From assembly GCF_900112225.1 (NCBI RefSeq), contig NZ_FOLD01000002.1, positions 124,001 through 188,000 of the forward strand: a DNA stretch of 64,000 nt, given 5' to 3'. This DNA comes from Massilia yuzhufengensis (lineage in GTDB: Bacteria; Pseudomonadota; Gammaproteobacteria; Burkholderiales; Burkholderiaceae_D). The position numbers and the translations under genes were made by a program. Shown here piece after piece: positions 46,848 through 55,480 of the stretch. Numbering within the stretch: the first letter of the stretch is position 1; the number at the start of each line of letters is the position of its first letter. Under the pieces are notes generated by a model. That model worked only from the letters and a program-made list of their open reading frames with translations, was not told where the DNA came from and made no database searches.

Positions 46848-47635
46848 AGGCCGGGCTTCCGCCCGCGCCGCCGCGCGCCGCCGGTTCGTGGCTGCTGCTG
46901 GCCGCGCTGGTGGCGCTGGTCGCCGCCAGCTTCGCGTCGCTGCCGCTGCAGTGGGCCGCCTTCTTCACCCCCGAAGCCCTCACCTCGGCCGCCGAATTCC
47001 TGGAAGGCTTCACGCCGCCCGACACCGCCCCGGCCTTCCTCGCCAAGACCTTCTGGGCGCTGTGGGAGACGCTGGCGATGTCGCTGGTGGGCACCCTGCT
47101 GGCGGTGATCGGCGGCATGGCGCTGGCGTTGCCGGCCGCGGGCCGCCTGGGCGGCGCCCTGCGCGGCCTGACCCGCGCCCTGCTCAATGTACTGCGCTCG
47201 ATCCCGGAGCTGGTGTGGGCGTCGCTGCTGCTGGTGGCGGCCGGCCTGGGGCCGTTCGCAGGCACGCTGGCGCTGGCGGCGCACACCAGCGGCGTGCTGG
47301 GACGCCTGTTCGCCGATGCGCTGGAAAACGTCGAGCCGCTGCCGGAAGCGAGCCTGCGCACCAATGGCGCCGCCGCGCTGGCGGCCTTCCTGTACGCTAC
47401 CTTGCCGCAGGCGCTGCCGCAGATGCTGTCCTATACCCTGTACCGCTGGGAGAACAATATCCGCGCCGCCGCCGTGCTGGGCGTGGTGGGCGCCGGTGGC
47501 CTGGGCCAGATGCTGAAGTACCACCTGTCGCTGTTCCAGATGCCGAGCGCGGCCACGGTGGTCATTGCCATGCTGCTGCTGGTGGCGGCGGTGGACGCCG
47601 CCAGCTACGCGCTGCGGCGCGCCCTCACCCGCTAA
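46844..47635 (+). CDS. PhnE-like ABC permease, second copy
   Basis: A 263-residue paralogue of the preceding permease, with the matching signature RWENNIRAAAVLGVVGAGGLGQ and coupling region ASLRTNGAAALAAFLYATLPQ. The pair probably forms a heterodimeric channel, as in other two-permease PhnE systems. It overlaps the first permease by 4 bases. Confidence 0.9.
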   Translation: MKAGLPPAPPRAAGSWLLLAALVALVAASFASLPLQWAAFFTPEALTSAAEFLEGFTPPDTAPAFLAKTFWALWETLAMSLVGTLLAVIGGMALALPAAGRLGGALRGLTRALLNVLRSIPELVWASLLLVAAGLGPFAGTLALAAHTSGVLGRLFADALENVEPLPEASLRTNGAAALAAFLYATLPQALPQMLSYTLYRWENNIRAAAVLGVVGAGGLGQMLKYHLSLFQMPSAATVVIAMLLLVAAVDAASYALRRALTR

Positions 47636-47642
47636 GGACCCC

Positions 47643-48287
47643 GTGCTCGTCCTCGACCAACTCAGTAAATCTTATGGCGGCCGCACCGTGCTGTCGAACC
47701 TGTCGCACAGTTTCCGCCCAGGCGAATTCGTGGCCATCATGGGCGAATCGGGCGTGGGCAAGTCGACCCTGCTCAATATCATCGCGGGGCTGGACACGCC
47801 CGACAGCGGCCAGGTGCTGGTGGACGGCGCCCCCATGTCGGCGCTCGACGACGCCGCCGCGACGCGCCTGCGCCGCAGCCGCATGGGCTTCATCTTCCAG
47901 GCCTTTCATGTGCTGCCGCACCTGACGCTGCGCCAGAACGTGGCGCTGCCGCTGCTGCTGAACCGCGATCCGCTGGAGCGCGCCGACCAGATGCTGGACG
48001 CGGTGGGCCTGGGAGGCCGCGGCGCCGACTTCCCGCGCCAGCTCTCCGGCGGCGAATTGCAGCGCGTGGCGATCGCGCGCGCGCTCGTGCACCGGCCCGC
48101 CCTGTTGCTGGCCGACGAGCCGACCGGCAACCTCGACCCCGAGACCGCCGCCGGCATCCTGGCCCTGCTGCGCCAGGAAACCCGGCTAAGCGGCGCCGGC
48201 GCCATCATGGTCACCCACTCGCACGCGGCGGCCGCGATGGCCGACCAGATCCTCATCCTGAGTCATTCCGGATTGAAATTAGCGTAA
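47643..48287 (+). CDS. LolD/MacB-like ABC ATPase without a partner permease
   Basis: A 214-residue ATPase of the LolD/MacB/FtsE type: Walker A GESGVGKST, the group-specific MGFIFQAFHVLPHLT Q-loop, signature LSGGELQRV, Walker B LLADEPTGNLDP and switch His in VTHSH. The GTG at 47643 follows the permease stop by seven bases with AAGGA upstream. Such ATPases normally pair with an FtsX-like permease, but none follows. It therefore either serves a partner elsewhere or is a second ATPase for the importer. Confidence 0.88.
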   Translation: MLVLDQLSKSYGGRTVLSNLSHSFRPGEFVAIMGESGVGKSTLLNIIAGLDTPDSGQVLVDGAPMSALDDAAATRLRRSRMGFIFQAFHVLPHLTLRQNVALPLLLNRDPLERADQMLDAVGLGGRGADFPRQLSGGELQRVAIARALVHRPALLLADEPTGNLDPETAAGILALLRQETRLSGAGAIMVTHSHAAAAMADQILILSHSGLKLA

Positions 48288-48314
48288 ATTCCGCGAGGAA
48301 AGACTGCTGTTAGG

Positions 48315-48334
48315 CGAACTTTACGTTCAGTTCG
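48315..48334. repeat. Short inverted repeat after the ABC operon
   Basis: CGAACT (48315-48320) and AGTTCG (48329-48334) with an 8-base spacer, in the 180-base gap before the small HTH gene. It could be an operator for that gene; no T-run follows, so it is not a terminator. Confidence 0.35.
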
Positions 48335-48467
48335 TGAATCGTGCGTAACGCAATCGTAGTAATATCACAACGACCCGCCACCCAAACCCCTATCACAACA
48401 GGCTGGGCCATTTTCCAGAACGAGCCGATCTGTCCCGAATTCATGCAGTTATATTCGGAGAAGCAAT

Positions 48468-48755
48468 ATGAGTGTACGACAGAAAAAACAGGAAATGCTC
48501 GCCGCGATGCACCGGGCCCGTGCCCTGGAACCGTCGAGTTTTGTGCCCAACAAGCTGCTCGATACCCTGATCGAACGGATGCAGCTGAAGAATGATGCCG
48601 AGCTGTGCCGGGTATTGGAGGTGCAGCCGCCGATCATCAGCAAGATCCGCCACCGCAAGCTGAACGTCGGCGCGACCATCTTGCTGCGCATGCACGAGAA
48701 GTCGAACATCCCGATCCGCGAACTCAAGGAGCTGACCAGCGCCTCGATCCATTAG
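48468..48755 (+). CDS. Small helix-turn-helix-like protein
   Basis: A 95-residue protein, all helical in appearance. The segment MQLKNDAELCRVLEVQPPII followed by SKIRHRKLNVGATILLRMHE looks like an XRE/Cro-type helix-turn-helix (turn at VQPPIISKIR). The C-terminus reads IPIRELKELT. GGAGAAG lies six bases before the ATG. Probably a DNA-binding regulator; target unknown. Confidence 0.7.
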   Translation: MSVRQKKQEMLAAMHRARALEPSSFVPNKLLDTLIERMQLKNDAELCRVLEVQPPIISKIRHRKLNVGATILLRMHEKSNIPIRELKELTSASIH

Positions 48756-48789
48756 GGACTATGTGAATGACTCCCGTTGGGGTGAATAC

Positions 48790-48811
48790 TGTAGGGTGGT
48801 CGCGGCACTAC
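48790..48811. repeat. GTAGGGTGG repeat, degenerate copy 4
   Basis: GTAGGGTGG (48791-48799) followed by TCGCGGCACTAC: a short imperfect palindrome bounded by GTAG and CTAC. It lies between convergent genes, and its CTAC end gives the TAG stop (complement of 48808-48810) of the Lys/Ala-rich gene. Confidence 0.7.
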
Positions 48812-49260
48812 GCCGCCGGCGGCCGTCCGGTCTTCAGCTGCGGCAGCGCCGCCAGCACCGCCTTGAGCGTGGCGATGTCGACCTGGCCCAGCAGGGCCAC
48901 GCCGATGCGCAGCAGCTCGCTCTTCTTGACGTCGATCCCGGCGCGCAGGCAGGCCTGCTTGACGTCGGCAAGCACCGCGTACTCCTGCTCTGGCATGGTA
49001 AAGCTGTCGCGCACCAGCGCCGGGCGGGTGGCGGGCGCTGTTTCACGCGCGGGAGTCACCGGAGCCTTGCGCGGCGCGCGTTTCACGGGCGCCGCGGCCA
49101 GTGCCTTCGCGGCTGTCTTGACGGCCGATTTGAGCTTGGGGGCGGGGGCCTTGGCCGGAGCGGCCTTTCTTGCCACCTTGGTGACCTGCTTCGCCGGCGC
49201 GGCCTTGGCGCGCGCGGCTCCCTTTGCTGCGGTGCCGACAGCAGCTGACTTCCTGGGCAT
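48808..49260 (-). CDS. Lys/Ala/Pro-rich protein with conserved C-terminal domain
   Basis: A 150-residue protein in two parts. Residues 1-80 are low complexity and basic (repeated A-A-K-A, P-A-K), like histone H1-type or AlgP-like tails that bind nucleic acid. The C-terminal 60 residues are ordered (SFTMPEQEYAVLADVKQACL, KKSELLRIGVALLGQ), looking like a small helical DNA-binding or oligomer domain. GGAG lies six bases before the ATG at 49260, so I prefer that to the Met four codons upstream. Possible nucleoid protein; function not shown. Confidence 0.75.
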   Translation of the reverse strand: MPRKSAAVGTAAKGAARAKAAPAKQVTKVARKAAPAKAPAPKLKSAVKTAAKALAAAPVKRAPRKAPVTPARETAPATRPALVRDSFTMPEQEYAVLADVKQACLRAGIDVKKSELLRIGVALLGQVDIATLKAVLAALPQLKTGRPPAA

Positions 49261-49338
49261 TACCGACTCCATCGTTCAACAAGCTAAACAATATAGTCGA
49301 TTTGCCCCGCCGCTGCCAAGGCGCGCGTCAAACGAACG

Positions 49339-50478
49339 CTATGCGGCGCCTTCCCGTTCCAGGTCGTCGGCGTCACGGAATTCCTGCGCGATGCGGGCGA
49401 ATTCCGCTTCGATCGCAAAGAAGGCCTCGAGCACGTCGGGGTCGAAATGCGAGCCGCGCCCCTGGCGCATGATCTCGAGCGACTGCGCGTGCGAGAACGG
49501 CGGCTTGTACACGCGGCGCGAGATCAGCGCGTCATACACGTCGGCTACCGCCATCAGGCGCGCCGATACCGGAATGTCCTCGCCGCTCAGGCTTTCCGGG
49601 TAGCCGCTGCCGTCCCACTTCTCCTGGTGCGAATGGGCGATCTCGCGCGCGAACATCAGGAAGCTGTTGGTGCCGCCCAGGTGCTTCTCGGCCAGCATGA
49701 TGGTGTCGCGTCCGTAGGCCGCATGCAGCTTCATCACCTCGAATTCTTCCGGGTCGAGCTTGCCCTGCTTCTGCAGGATGTGGTCGGGAATGCCGGCCTT
49801 GCCGATGTCGTGCAGCGGCGCCGACTTGTACAGCAGCTCGATGTTCTCGTCGGGCAGCTTGCCGGCGAAGCGCGGGTGGCTGCGCAGCTTCAGCGCCAGC
49901 GCGCGCATGTAGTGCTGGGTGCGGCGGATGTGGTTGCCCGGCCCCCCGTCGCGGGTTTCCGCCATCGACGCCATCGCCAGGATGATCGCCTCCTGCATCA
50001 TCATCAGCTGCGCGGTGCGCTGCTGCACCAGGCGCTCGAGGTTCTGGTTGTGCTCCTGCAGCTGCTTGCGCGCGCTGCGCAGGGTCAGGTGAGTCGAGAC
50101 GCGGGCGAACAGGATCGGCGGGCTGATTGGCTTGCCGAGGTAGTCCACCGCGCCCACCGACAGGCCCATGGCCTCGTCTTCGATCTGGTTCTTCGCGGTC
50201 AGGAAGATCACCGGGATGTCCGCAGTCGCCGGGTTGGCCTTGAGCTGGCGGCAGGTCTCGTAGCCATCCATCCCGGGCATCATCACGTCCAGCAGGATCA
50301 GGTCGAGGTCCGGCGTGGCCGCGGCCACCTGCAGCGCCGTCGTGCCGTTGGTGGCCACCTTGGTGTGGTACCTGTCCTTCAACAGCCGCGACAGCAGCAT
50401 GATGTTGTCCGGGGTGTCGTCGACGATCAGGATGGTCGGCTTGTCCGCCTTGTGTTTTTCCAGCTGGGCTGCAGTCAT
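49339..50478 (-). CDS. Response regulator with HD-GYP c-di-GMP phosphodiesterase domain
   Basis: A 379-residue protein, RpfG-like. The receiver domain (about 15-135) has phospho-acceptor Asp in [15 protein letters not shown] and K in LGKPISPP. After a coiled linker comes an HD-GYP domain with the metal pair in [16 protein letters not shown] and the GYP motif in [18 protein letters not shown]. All key residues look intact, so c-di-GMP breakdown is likely. It overlaps the hybrid kinase gene by 4 bases and is its probable output. Confidence 0.94.
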   Translation of the reverse strand: MTAAQLEKHKADKPTILIVDDTPDNIMLLSRLLKDRYHTKVATNGTTALQVAAATPDLDLILLDVMMPGMDGYETCRQLKANPATADIPVIFLTAKNQIEDEAMGLSVGAVDYLGKPISPPILFARVSTHLTLRSARKQLQEHNQNLERLVQQRTAQLMMMQEAIILAMASMAETRDGGPGNHIRRTQHYMRALALKLRSHPRFAGKLPDENIELLYKSAPLHDIGKAGIPDHILQKQGKLDPEEFEVMKLHAAYGRDTIMLAEKHLGGTNSFLMFAREIAHSHQEKWDGSGYPESLSGEDIPVSARLMAVADVYDALISRRVYKPPFSHAQSLEIMRQGRGSHFDPDVLEAFFAIEAEFARIAQEFRDADDLEREGAA

Positions 50479-53400
50479 ATGTGTTCCGCGATGGACGAAT
50501 CAGCGCCCCGGGCCTGGACCAGCACCAGGCGCGCTTCTTCAAATTCGTAACGCGACAGGTGCGCCTCGAGGCGCGCCAGCGCGCCCGGGCCGAGCAGGCG
50601 TCCCAGCGAGACGCGCACGGTGTCGAAATAGTCGGTGGCATCACCGGAGAATTCTGCCAGCAGGCTTTCCAGCTGGGCCACGGCCTGGCCGGGGTCGGGC
50701 AGCGCGTCCTGCGCGCCGGCCAGGGGCACGGCGGCCGGCACTTCCGGCGCATTCGCAAAATAGCAGTCGAGCGCATCCATCAGGTCGGCCACCGCGCGCT
50801 CGAGCGCGCCGGCGCTGCGTTCGAGCGCGGCCAGGTCCGGCGCCGGGCGGCCCGCTTCTTCCTCGATTTCCTGCGACAGCGCCTGCAACGCGCGCGCGCC
50901 GATGTTGCCGGCCACGCCACGCAAGGAGTGGGCGCGGGTCGCCGCCTCGCGCAGGTGCCCGCCATCGAGGTCGCTGCGGATGCTGCAGCCGGCGTCGCGC
51001 TGCGAGGCGCGGAAACGGTCCAGCAGCTCGACGTACAGGGCGCTGTTGCCGCCCACATTGCGCAGGCCGAAGCCCGAATCGATGCCGGCCAGGCCTGGCA
51101 GCGGCGCCAGTTCGCCGGCAACGTCCTGCGCCGCGCGCGCCGGTAGTGCCTTGCCCATCCAGCGCGCCAGCGTGGCGACCAGTTTTTCCGGGTCGACCGG
51201 CTTGGTGATGTAGTCCTGCATGCCTTCGTTCAGGCAGCGCTCGCGGATCTCGGACAGCGCGTGCGCCGTCATCGCGATCACCGGCAGTTCGTCGAAGCGC
51301 GGGTCGCGGCGCAGTTCCACCGTGGCTTCGTGGCCGTCGATCTGGGGCATCTCGAGGTCCATCAGCACCAGGCGATAGGCGTTGGGTCCGCCGGCGAACA
51401 GCTTTTCCAGCGCCTGGTGGCCGGTGGAGGCGACGTCGACGTCGATGCCCTGGGCTTCGAGCAGCTCGCGCGCGATCTGCTGGTTGACCAGGTTGTCCTC
51501 GACCACCAGCACGCGCGCGCCCTGCTGGTGGGCGCGCACCACGCCGGCGCCGGCCGCGCCGGCCGGCGCGCCCGCGAACAAGGCCGCCAGCGAAGCCACC
51601 AGCGACGATTGCACGAAGGGCTTGAACAGGAAGCCGTTCACGCCCGCGCTTTCGGCCCTGGCCTGCACATCCTCGCGCCCGAAGGCGGTCACCAGCATGG
51701 TCAGCGGCGGCGCGCCCAGGTCCGGGTTTTCCGTGATGCGGCGCACCAGGTCGATGCCGTCCATGCGCGGCATGGTGCAGTCGGTCAGCACCAGGCGGTA
51801 GGGCATGCCGGCGGCGTCGGCCGCGATGATCGCGCCTTCCGCATGGCGCGCATCCGACGCGCATTCGATCCGAAGCGGCAGCGCCGCCAGCGCCTCGCGC
51901 AGGATGGCGCGCGCCAGTGCGCTGTCGTCCACCACCAGCACCCGCGCGCCGGTGAGTTCCGGCGGGGCCGCCAGCGGCGCTTCGGGTACGCCCGAGAGTG
52001 CGAAGTCGAGGTCGAAATGGAAGGTCGAGCCGGCGCCCGGCGCGCTGTCCACCGCGATGCGCCCGCCCATCAGGCCCACCAGCTGCTGCGAGATCGACAG
52101 GCCCAGGCCCGTGCCGCCGAATTCGCGCGTGGTCGAGCCGTTGGCCTGGCTGAAGGCGCGGAACAGCTTGGCCTGGGCGTCCACCCCGATGCCGATGCCG
52201 GTGTCGCGCACCGCGAAGCGCAGCTTGACCCGTCCCGGGTCCGCCCCTTTGAGCGCAATACAGGACAGCTGCAGCTCGCCCTCGGGCGTGAACTTGACCG
52301 CGTTGTTGATCAGGTTGATGAGGACCTGGCCCAGGCGCAGCGGGTCGCCCACCAGCTGGCGCGGCACCGCCTGCGGCACGTGGAACAGGTATTCGAGGCG
52401 CTTCTCGGCGGCGCGCTGGCTGGTCACGCTGGCCACGTTGAGCAAGACCTCGTCGAGGCTGAACGGAACCTCTTCCACCTCGAGCTTGCCGGCCTCGATC
52501 TTGGAAAAATCGAGGATGTCGTTGATGATCCCCAGCAGCGACAGCGCGGCGCGGTGGATCTTGCCGACGTAGTCCTGCTGCTTCGGGTTCAGGTCGGTGC
52601 GCAGCGCCAGGTAGGCCATGCCGATGATCGCGCTCATCGGGGTGCGGATCTCGTGGCTCATATTGGCCAGGAACTCGGACTTGGCGACATTGGCCGCCTC
52701 CGCGCGCAGGTTGGACTGGGTCAGCTCCTCGGTGCGGGCGGCGATCTTCTGTTCCAGGTCTTCGTTCAGTTCGCGCAGCTGCTGTTCGATGCGGCTTTTT
52801 TCGCGCAGCAGGCCGTTGGTCACCTGCTCGGCCTGGCGCAAGCGGTTCAGGGTATCGCGAAAGCTCCGCACTGCCGAGGACAGGCGCCCGACCTGGTCGC
52901 GCCGGCCGATGCCGGACAGCCGGATGTCGGTCTCGCCGCGCGCCAGCTTTTCCAGCGCGTCCTGGATATCGGCGAAGGGCTGCGACATGCGCCGCCCCAC
53001 CACGAACACGCAGCCGACGATGGCCAGCGTGAGCAGGATATTGGCCGCCGCCGTGTGGATGATCTGGCTGCGCAGGTCCTGGTCGATCTGCTCGCGCGAG
53101 AAGGCCAGCTCGATCGCGCCGACCGAATAGGCGCGGGTGCCGTCGTTGTAGCTGATGCGGCGGCGCAGGCGCACCGCGGCGTCGCCGTAGTCGCGGTTGC
53201 CGAGCGCGGCGATCAGGCTGCCGTCCGGCGCCAGCACGCGCAGGGTCTGCACCTCCGGGGTGGCGCCGAGCGCGTCGACCACCGAAGACACGGCGGCGCT
53301 GTTGATGTCGAACAGCGGGCGCGCCAGCGCGTGCGAGAGCACGTCGGCCTGGCGCTCGACCCGCTCCTGCAGGCGCCGGTCGGCATCCTGGCTCAGCGCA

Positions 53401-53522
53401 TGCAGGGTGTAGGTGGTGTAGACGCCGGTCGACAGCGCGACCGCCAGCACGATCCCGGCGCCGAGCCGGAACACGATGTTCTGGCGCCAGTTCTCGATCA
53501 GGCGGCGTGGCACGATCCGCAT
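50475..53522 (-). CDS. Hybrid sensor histidine kinase with two receivers and Hpt domain
   Basis: A 1015-residue BarA-type kinase. Transmembrane helices lie near residues 17-38 and 157-176 with a periplasmic loop between, then HAMP (178-232), a coiled coil, HisKA with His290 in [12 protein letters not shown], and HATPase ([23 protein letters not shown]). REC1 (about 530-650) has [11 protein letters not shown], and REC2 (about 690-805) has [11 protein letters not shown]. The Hpt domain has its His in [14 protein letters not shown] full phosphorelay His-Asp-His is present in one chain. It sits 16 bases after a periplasmic binding protein gene and overlaps the HD-GYP regulator gene. Confidence 0.95.
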   Translation of the reverse strand: MRIVPRRLIENWRQNIVFRLGAGIVLAVALSTGVYTTYTLHALSQDADRRLQERVERQADVLSHALARPLFDINSAAVSSVVDALGATPEVQTLRVLAPDGSLIAALGNRDYGDAAVRLRRRISYNDGTRAYSVGAIELAFSREQIDQDLRSQIIHTAAANILLTLAIVGCVFVVGRRMSQPFADIQDALEKLARGETDIRLSGIGRRDQVGRLSSAVRSFRDTLNRLRQAEQVTNGLLREKSRIEQQLRELNEDLEQKIAARTEELTQSNLRAEAANVAKSEFLANMSHEIRTPMSAIIGMAYLALRTDLNPKQQDYVGKIHRAALSLLGIINDILDFSKIEAGKLEVEEVPFSLDEVLLNVASVTSQRAAEKRLEYLFHVPQAVPRQLVGDPLRLGQVLINLINNAVKFTPEGELQLSCIALKGADPGRVKLRFAVRDTGIGIGVDAQAKLFRAFSQANGSTTREFGGTGLGLSISQQLVGLMGGRIAVDSAPGAGSTFHFDLDFALSGVPEAPLAAPPELTGARVLVVDDSALARAILREALAALPLRIECASDARHAEGAIIAADAAGMPYRLVLTDCTMPRMDGIDLVRRITENPDLGAPPLTMLVTAFGREDVQARAESAGVNGFLFKPFVQSSLVASLAALFAGAPAGAAGAGVVRAHQQGARVLVVEDNLVNQQIARELLEAQGIDVDVASTGHQALEKLFAGGPNAYRLVLMDLEMPQIDGHEATVELRRDPRFDELPVIAMTAHALSEIRERCLNEGMQDYITKPVDPEKLVATLARWMGKALPARAAQDVAGELAPLPGLAGIDSGFGLRNVGGNSALYVELLDRFRASQRDAGCSIRSDLDGGHLREAATRAHSLRGVAGNIGARALQALSQEIEEEAGRPAPDLAALERSAGALERAVADLMDALDCYFANAPEVPAAVPLAGAQDALPDPGQAVAQLESLLAEFSGDATDYFDTVRVSLGRLLGPGALARLEAHLSRYEFEEARLVLVQARGADSSIAEHI

Positions 53523-53538
53523 GCGCTTGCGGCGGCGG

Positions 53539-54348
53539 TTAATCGCGCGCTCCCGGTGCGCTGCCCGCCAGCGCCTGCAGCTCGCGCTTGCGGTAGGCCG
53601 CGCCCGTGCGCACCTGTTCGACCGCGTCCCACAGGCGCGCGGCCAGTTGCGGCTGGCTGGCCACGAGGGCGCTCGAGAGCACCAGGAAGTACGGTTTTTC
53701 GATCAGCGCCACCGGCAGCACTTCGAGGCGGCTGCCGTAATGGCCGCGCAGCAGGCGGGAGGCGTCGCCGCCGCCCATCGCGGCGCCGGCCAGGCGTCCC
53801 GCGATGAGCTTTTGCGCCAGCTCGTCCGCGCGCTGGCTGCCCTCGTCGATCGCGATGTTCTGGGCGCGCAGGAAGTCGCCCACCGAGTAGCCCAGCTGGA
53901 CCCCGATGCGCCCGTCGAGGTGGCGGAAGGACTTGCCGTCCCACTCCAGGCGGCTGCCGCGGCGCCGCACCAGCACGTAGCGGTCGACGTGCATGCGCTT
54001 GGCGGCGTCGGCCTGCGGGTTGGCGCCGCCGGCGGCCACGCCCGGATAGGCGCCCAGCCCCATGCGCTCGCGGGTGAAGCTTACCGCGAAGGCGCCGCCG
54101 ACCTGGTTGGCCTTGAGCTGCTCGAGGCAGCGCTTCCACGGCATGCTCTGGTAATCGAAGCTGACGCCGGTGCGCCTCGACACTTCGGCCAGCAGCTCGA
54201 AATTCAGGCCGCCGCCGTCCAGCGTGCGCCAGGGCGGCACTTCCTGGCGCTCGAAACACAGGGTGATGCTGTCATTCGGCGCGGCCTGCACCCGGCCCTG
54301 CACCAGCAGGCAGGAAGCGACCAGGACGGGGATGAGGAAGCGGCGCAT
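53539..54348 (-). CDS. Periplasmic solute-binding protein, probable sensor partner of the kinase
   Basis: A 269-residue exported protein with a signal peptide (cleavage near VQAAPND). It belongs to the family 3 extracellular solute-binding proteins, as seen in [32 protein letters not shown] in adjoining parts, and [14 protein letters not shown]. No ABC permease or ATPase is nearby. It is the first gene of a binding-protein / hybrid kinase / HD-GYP run, so I infer it delivers a ligand signal to the kinase periplasmic domain. The ligand is unknown. Confidence 0.85.
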   Translation of the reverse strand: MRRFLIPVLVASCLLVQGRVQAAPNDSITLCFERQEVPPWRTLDGGGLNFELLAEVSRRTGVSFDYQSMPWKRCLEQLKANQVGGAFAVSFTRERMGLGAYPGVAAGGANPQADAAKRMHVDRYVLVRRRGSRLEWDGKSFRHLDGRIGVQLGYSVGDFLRAQNIAIDEGSQRADELAQKLIAGRLAGAAMGGGDASRLLRGHYGSRLEVLPVALIEKPYFLVLSSALVASQPQLAARLWDAVEQVRTGAAYRKRELQALAGSAPGARD

Positions 54349-54462
54349 GGAAAACAGCGTGGCGGGCGTGGTTGAATGAACAACAGAAGTATGCCACTAG
54401 AAATTTCCAAACAACAGAGAAAATCGAGGGCAGGCGTGGAAAAGCGACACACGCCTCCGGCC

Positions 54463-55416
54463 TCATGCGTGGCGCAGGGACGCCGGCGCAGCCACGGCCG
54501 CCCGCGCATGCAGGTCCCACAGCGCGCCCACACGCAGACCGGCATGGGCCGGGATCACCTGCGCCACGCCGCACTCCTCCACCAAGGCAATGAGCAGCGC
54601 CAGCCCGCCCACCAGGTGCGGCGCGCGGGCCGCAGCGTGCCAGGCCAGGCGCACCCGCGCCACGTGGCCGGCCTGCAGGAAGCGCGCGCGCAGCGCCAGC
54701 AGGCAGTCCAGGTCCAGGTGGCCGCCTGCGATGCCGTCGTCGTGGGCGATTTCGGCCAGCGCCCGCACCGTGCCGCAGGCGCCATAGGCCGCCTGCCAGC
54801 CGCGCCCGGCCAGCGCGCTGTCGGCAAAGCGGCTGCGCCCCGAGTGCACGGCGGCCTCGAAGGCGGCGGCGTCGATGCGGCCGTCGGCGAAGAACGTGAG
54901 GCCCTGGCGCACGGCGCCCACCGGGAAGGATTCGATGCGCTCGATGGCGGCGCCGCGTCCCAGCACCAGTTCGGTGGAGACGCTGCCGATATCGAGCACC
55001 AGGCGCGCGTCCCGGCTCTCGCCCAGGGTGCTGGCCACGCCCATGTAGACCAGGCGTCCGGCCTCGTCGCCATTGATCAGTTCGATCGGCCGGCGCAGCG
55101 CCGCTTCGGCGGCCGGCAGGAACAGGGCCGCATTGCGCGCCATGCGCAGGGCCGAGGTGGCGACCACCCGCACGGCGCGCGGATGCCAGGCGTCGAGGGT
55201 GTCGGCGAATTCGCGCAGGCAGGCCAGCGCGCGGCGCATGGCCGCTTCGCACAGGCTGCCGTCGTCCTCGAACGAAGCGGCCAGGCGCACCGGCTCGGCC
55301 AGCGTCGCCTCCAGCCGCAGCTCGTCCTGCTCAAAACGCCCGATGTGCAGGCGAAAACTGTCGGAGCCGAGTTCGACGGCGGCGTAGCGTGGGGTATCGG
55401 GGGAGAAGGTGACCAT
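54463..55416 (-). CDS. Short Ppx/GppA-like protein with altered motifs
   Basis: A 317-residue member of the exopolyphosphatase/pppGpp phosphatase superfamily, containing only the two ASKHA domains and not the C-terminal part of full Ppx (about 500 residues). The phosphate-1 loop reads VELGSDSFRLHI (normally D-x-G-S-N-S). The catalytic-Glu region is INGDEAGRLVYMG, and phosphate-2 reads DIGSVSTELV (normally D-I-G-G-G-S). The changes leave activity in doubt. It lies 114 bases upstream of the binding-protein gene, on the same strand, and 64 bases after a GGDEF gene. Confidence 0.82.
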   Translation of the reverse strand: MVTFSPDTPRYAAVELGSDSFRLHIGRFEQDELRLEATLAEPVRLAASFEDDGSLCEAAMRRALACLREFADTLDAWHPRAVRVVATSALRMARNAALFLPAAEAALRRPIELINGDEAGRLVYMGVASTLGESRDARLVLDIGSVSTELVLGRGAAIERIESFPVGAVRQGLTFFADGRIDAAAFEAAVHSGRSRFADSALAGRGWQAAYGACGTVRALAEIAHDDGIAGGHLDLDCLLALRARFLQAGHVARVRLAWHAAARAPHLVGGLALLIALVEECGVAQVIPAHAGLRVGALWDLHARAAVAAPASLRHA

Positions 55417-55480
55417 GGAGCGCTCCTGCAGCAGGGATGCCGCAGGATACGCCCACGATATGACAGGATTGTGACGCGCC

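Noticed and set aside
51261-53807. 848-codon frame opposite the hybrid histidine kinase
   Set aside because: Antisense shadow with no recognisable motif; the minus-strand kinase has every expected motif.
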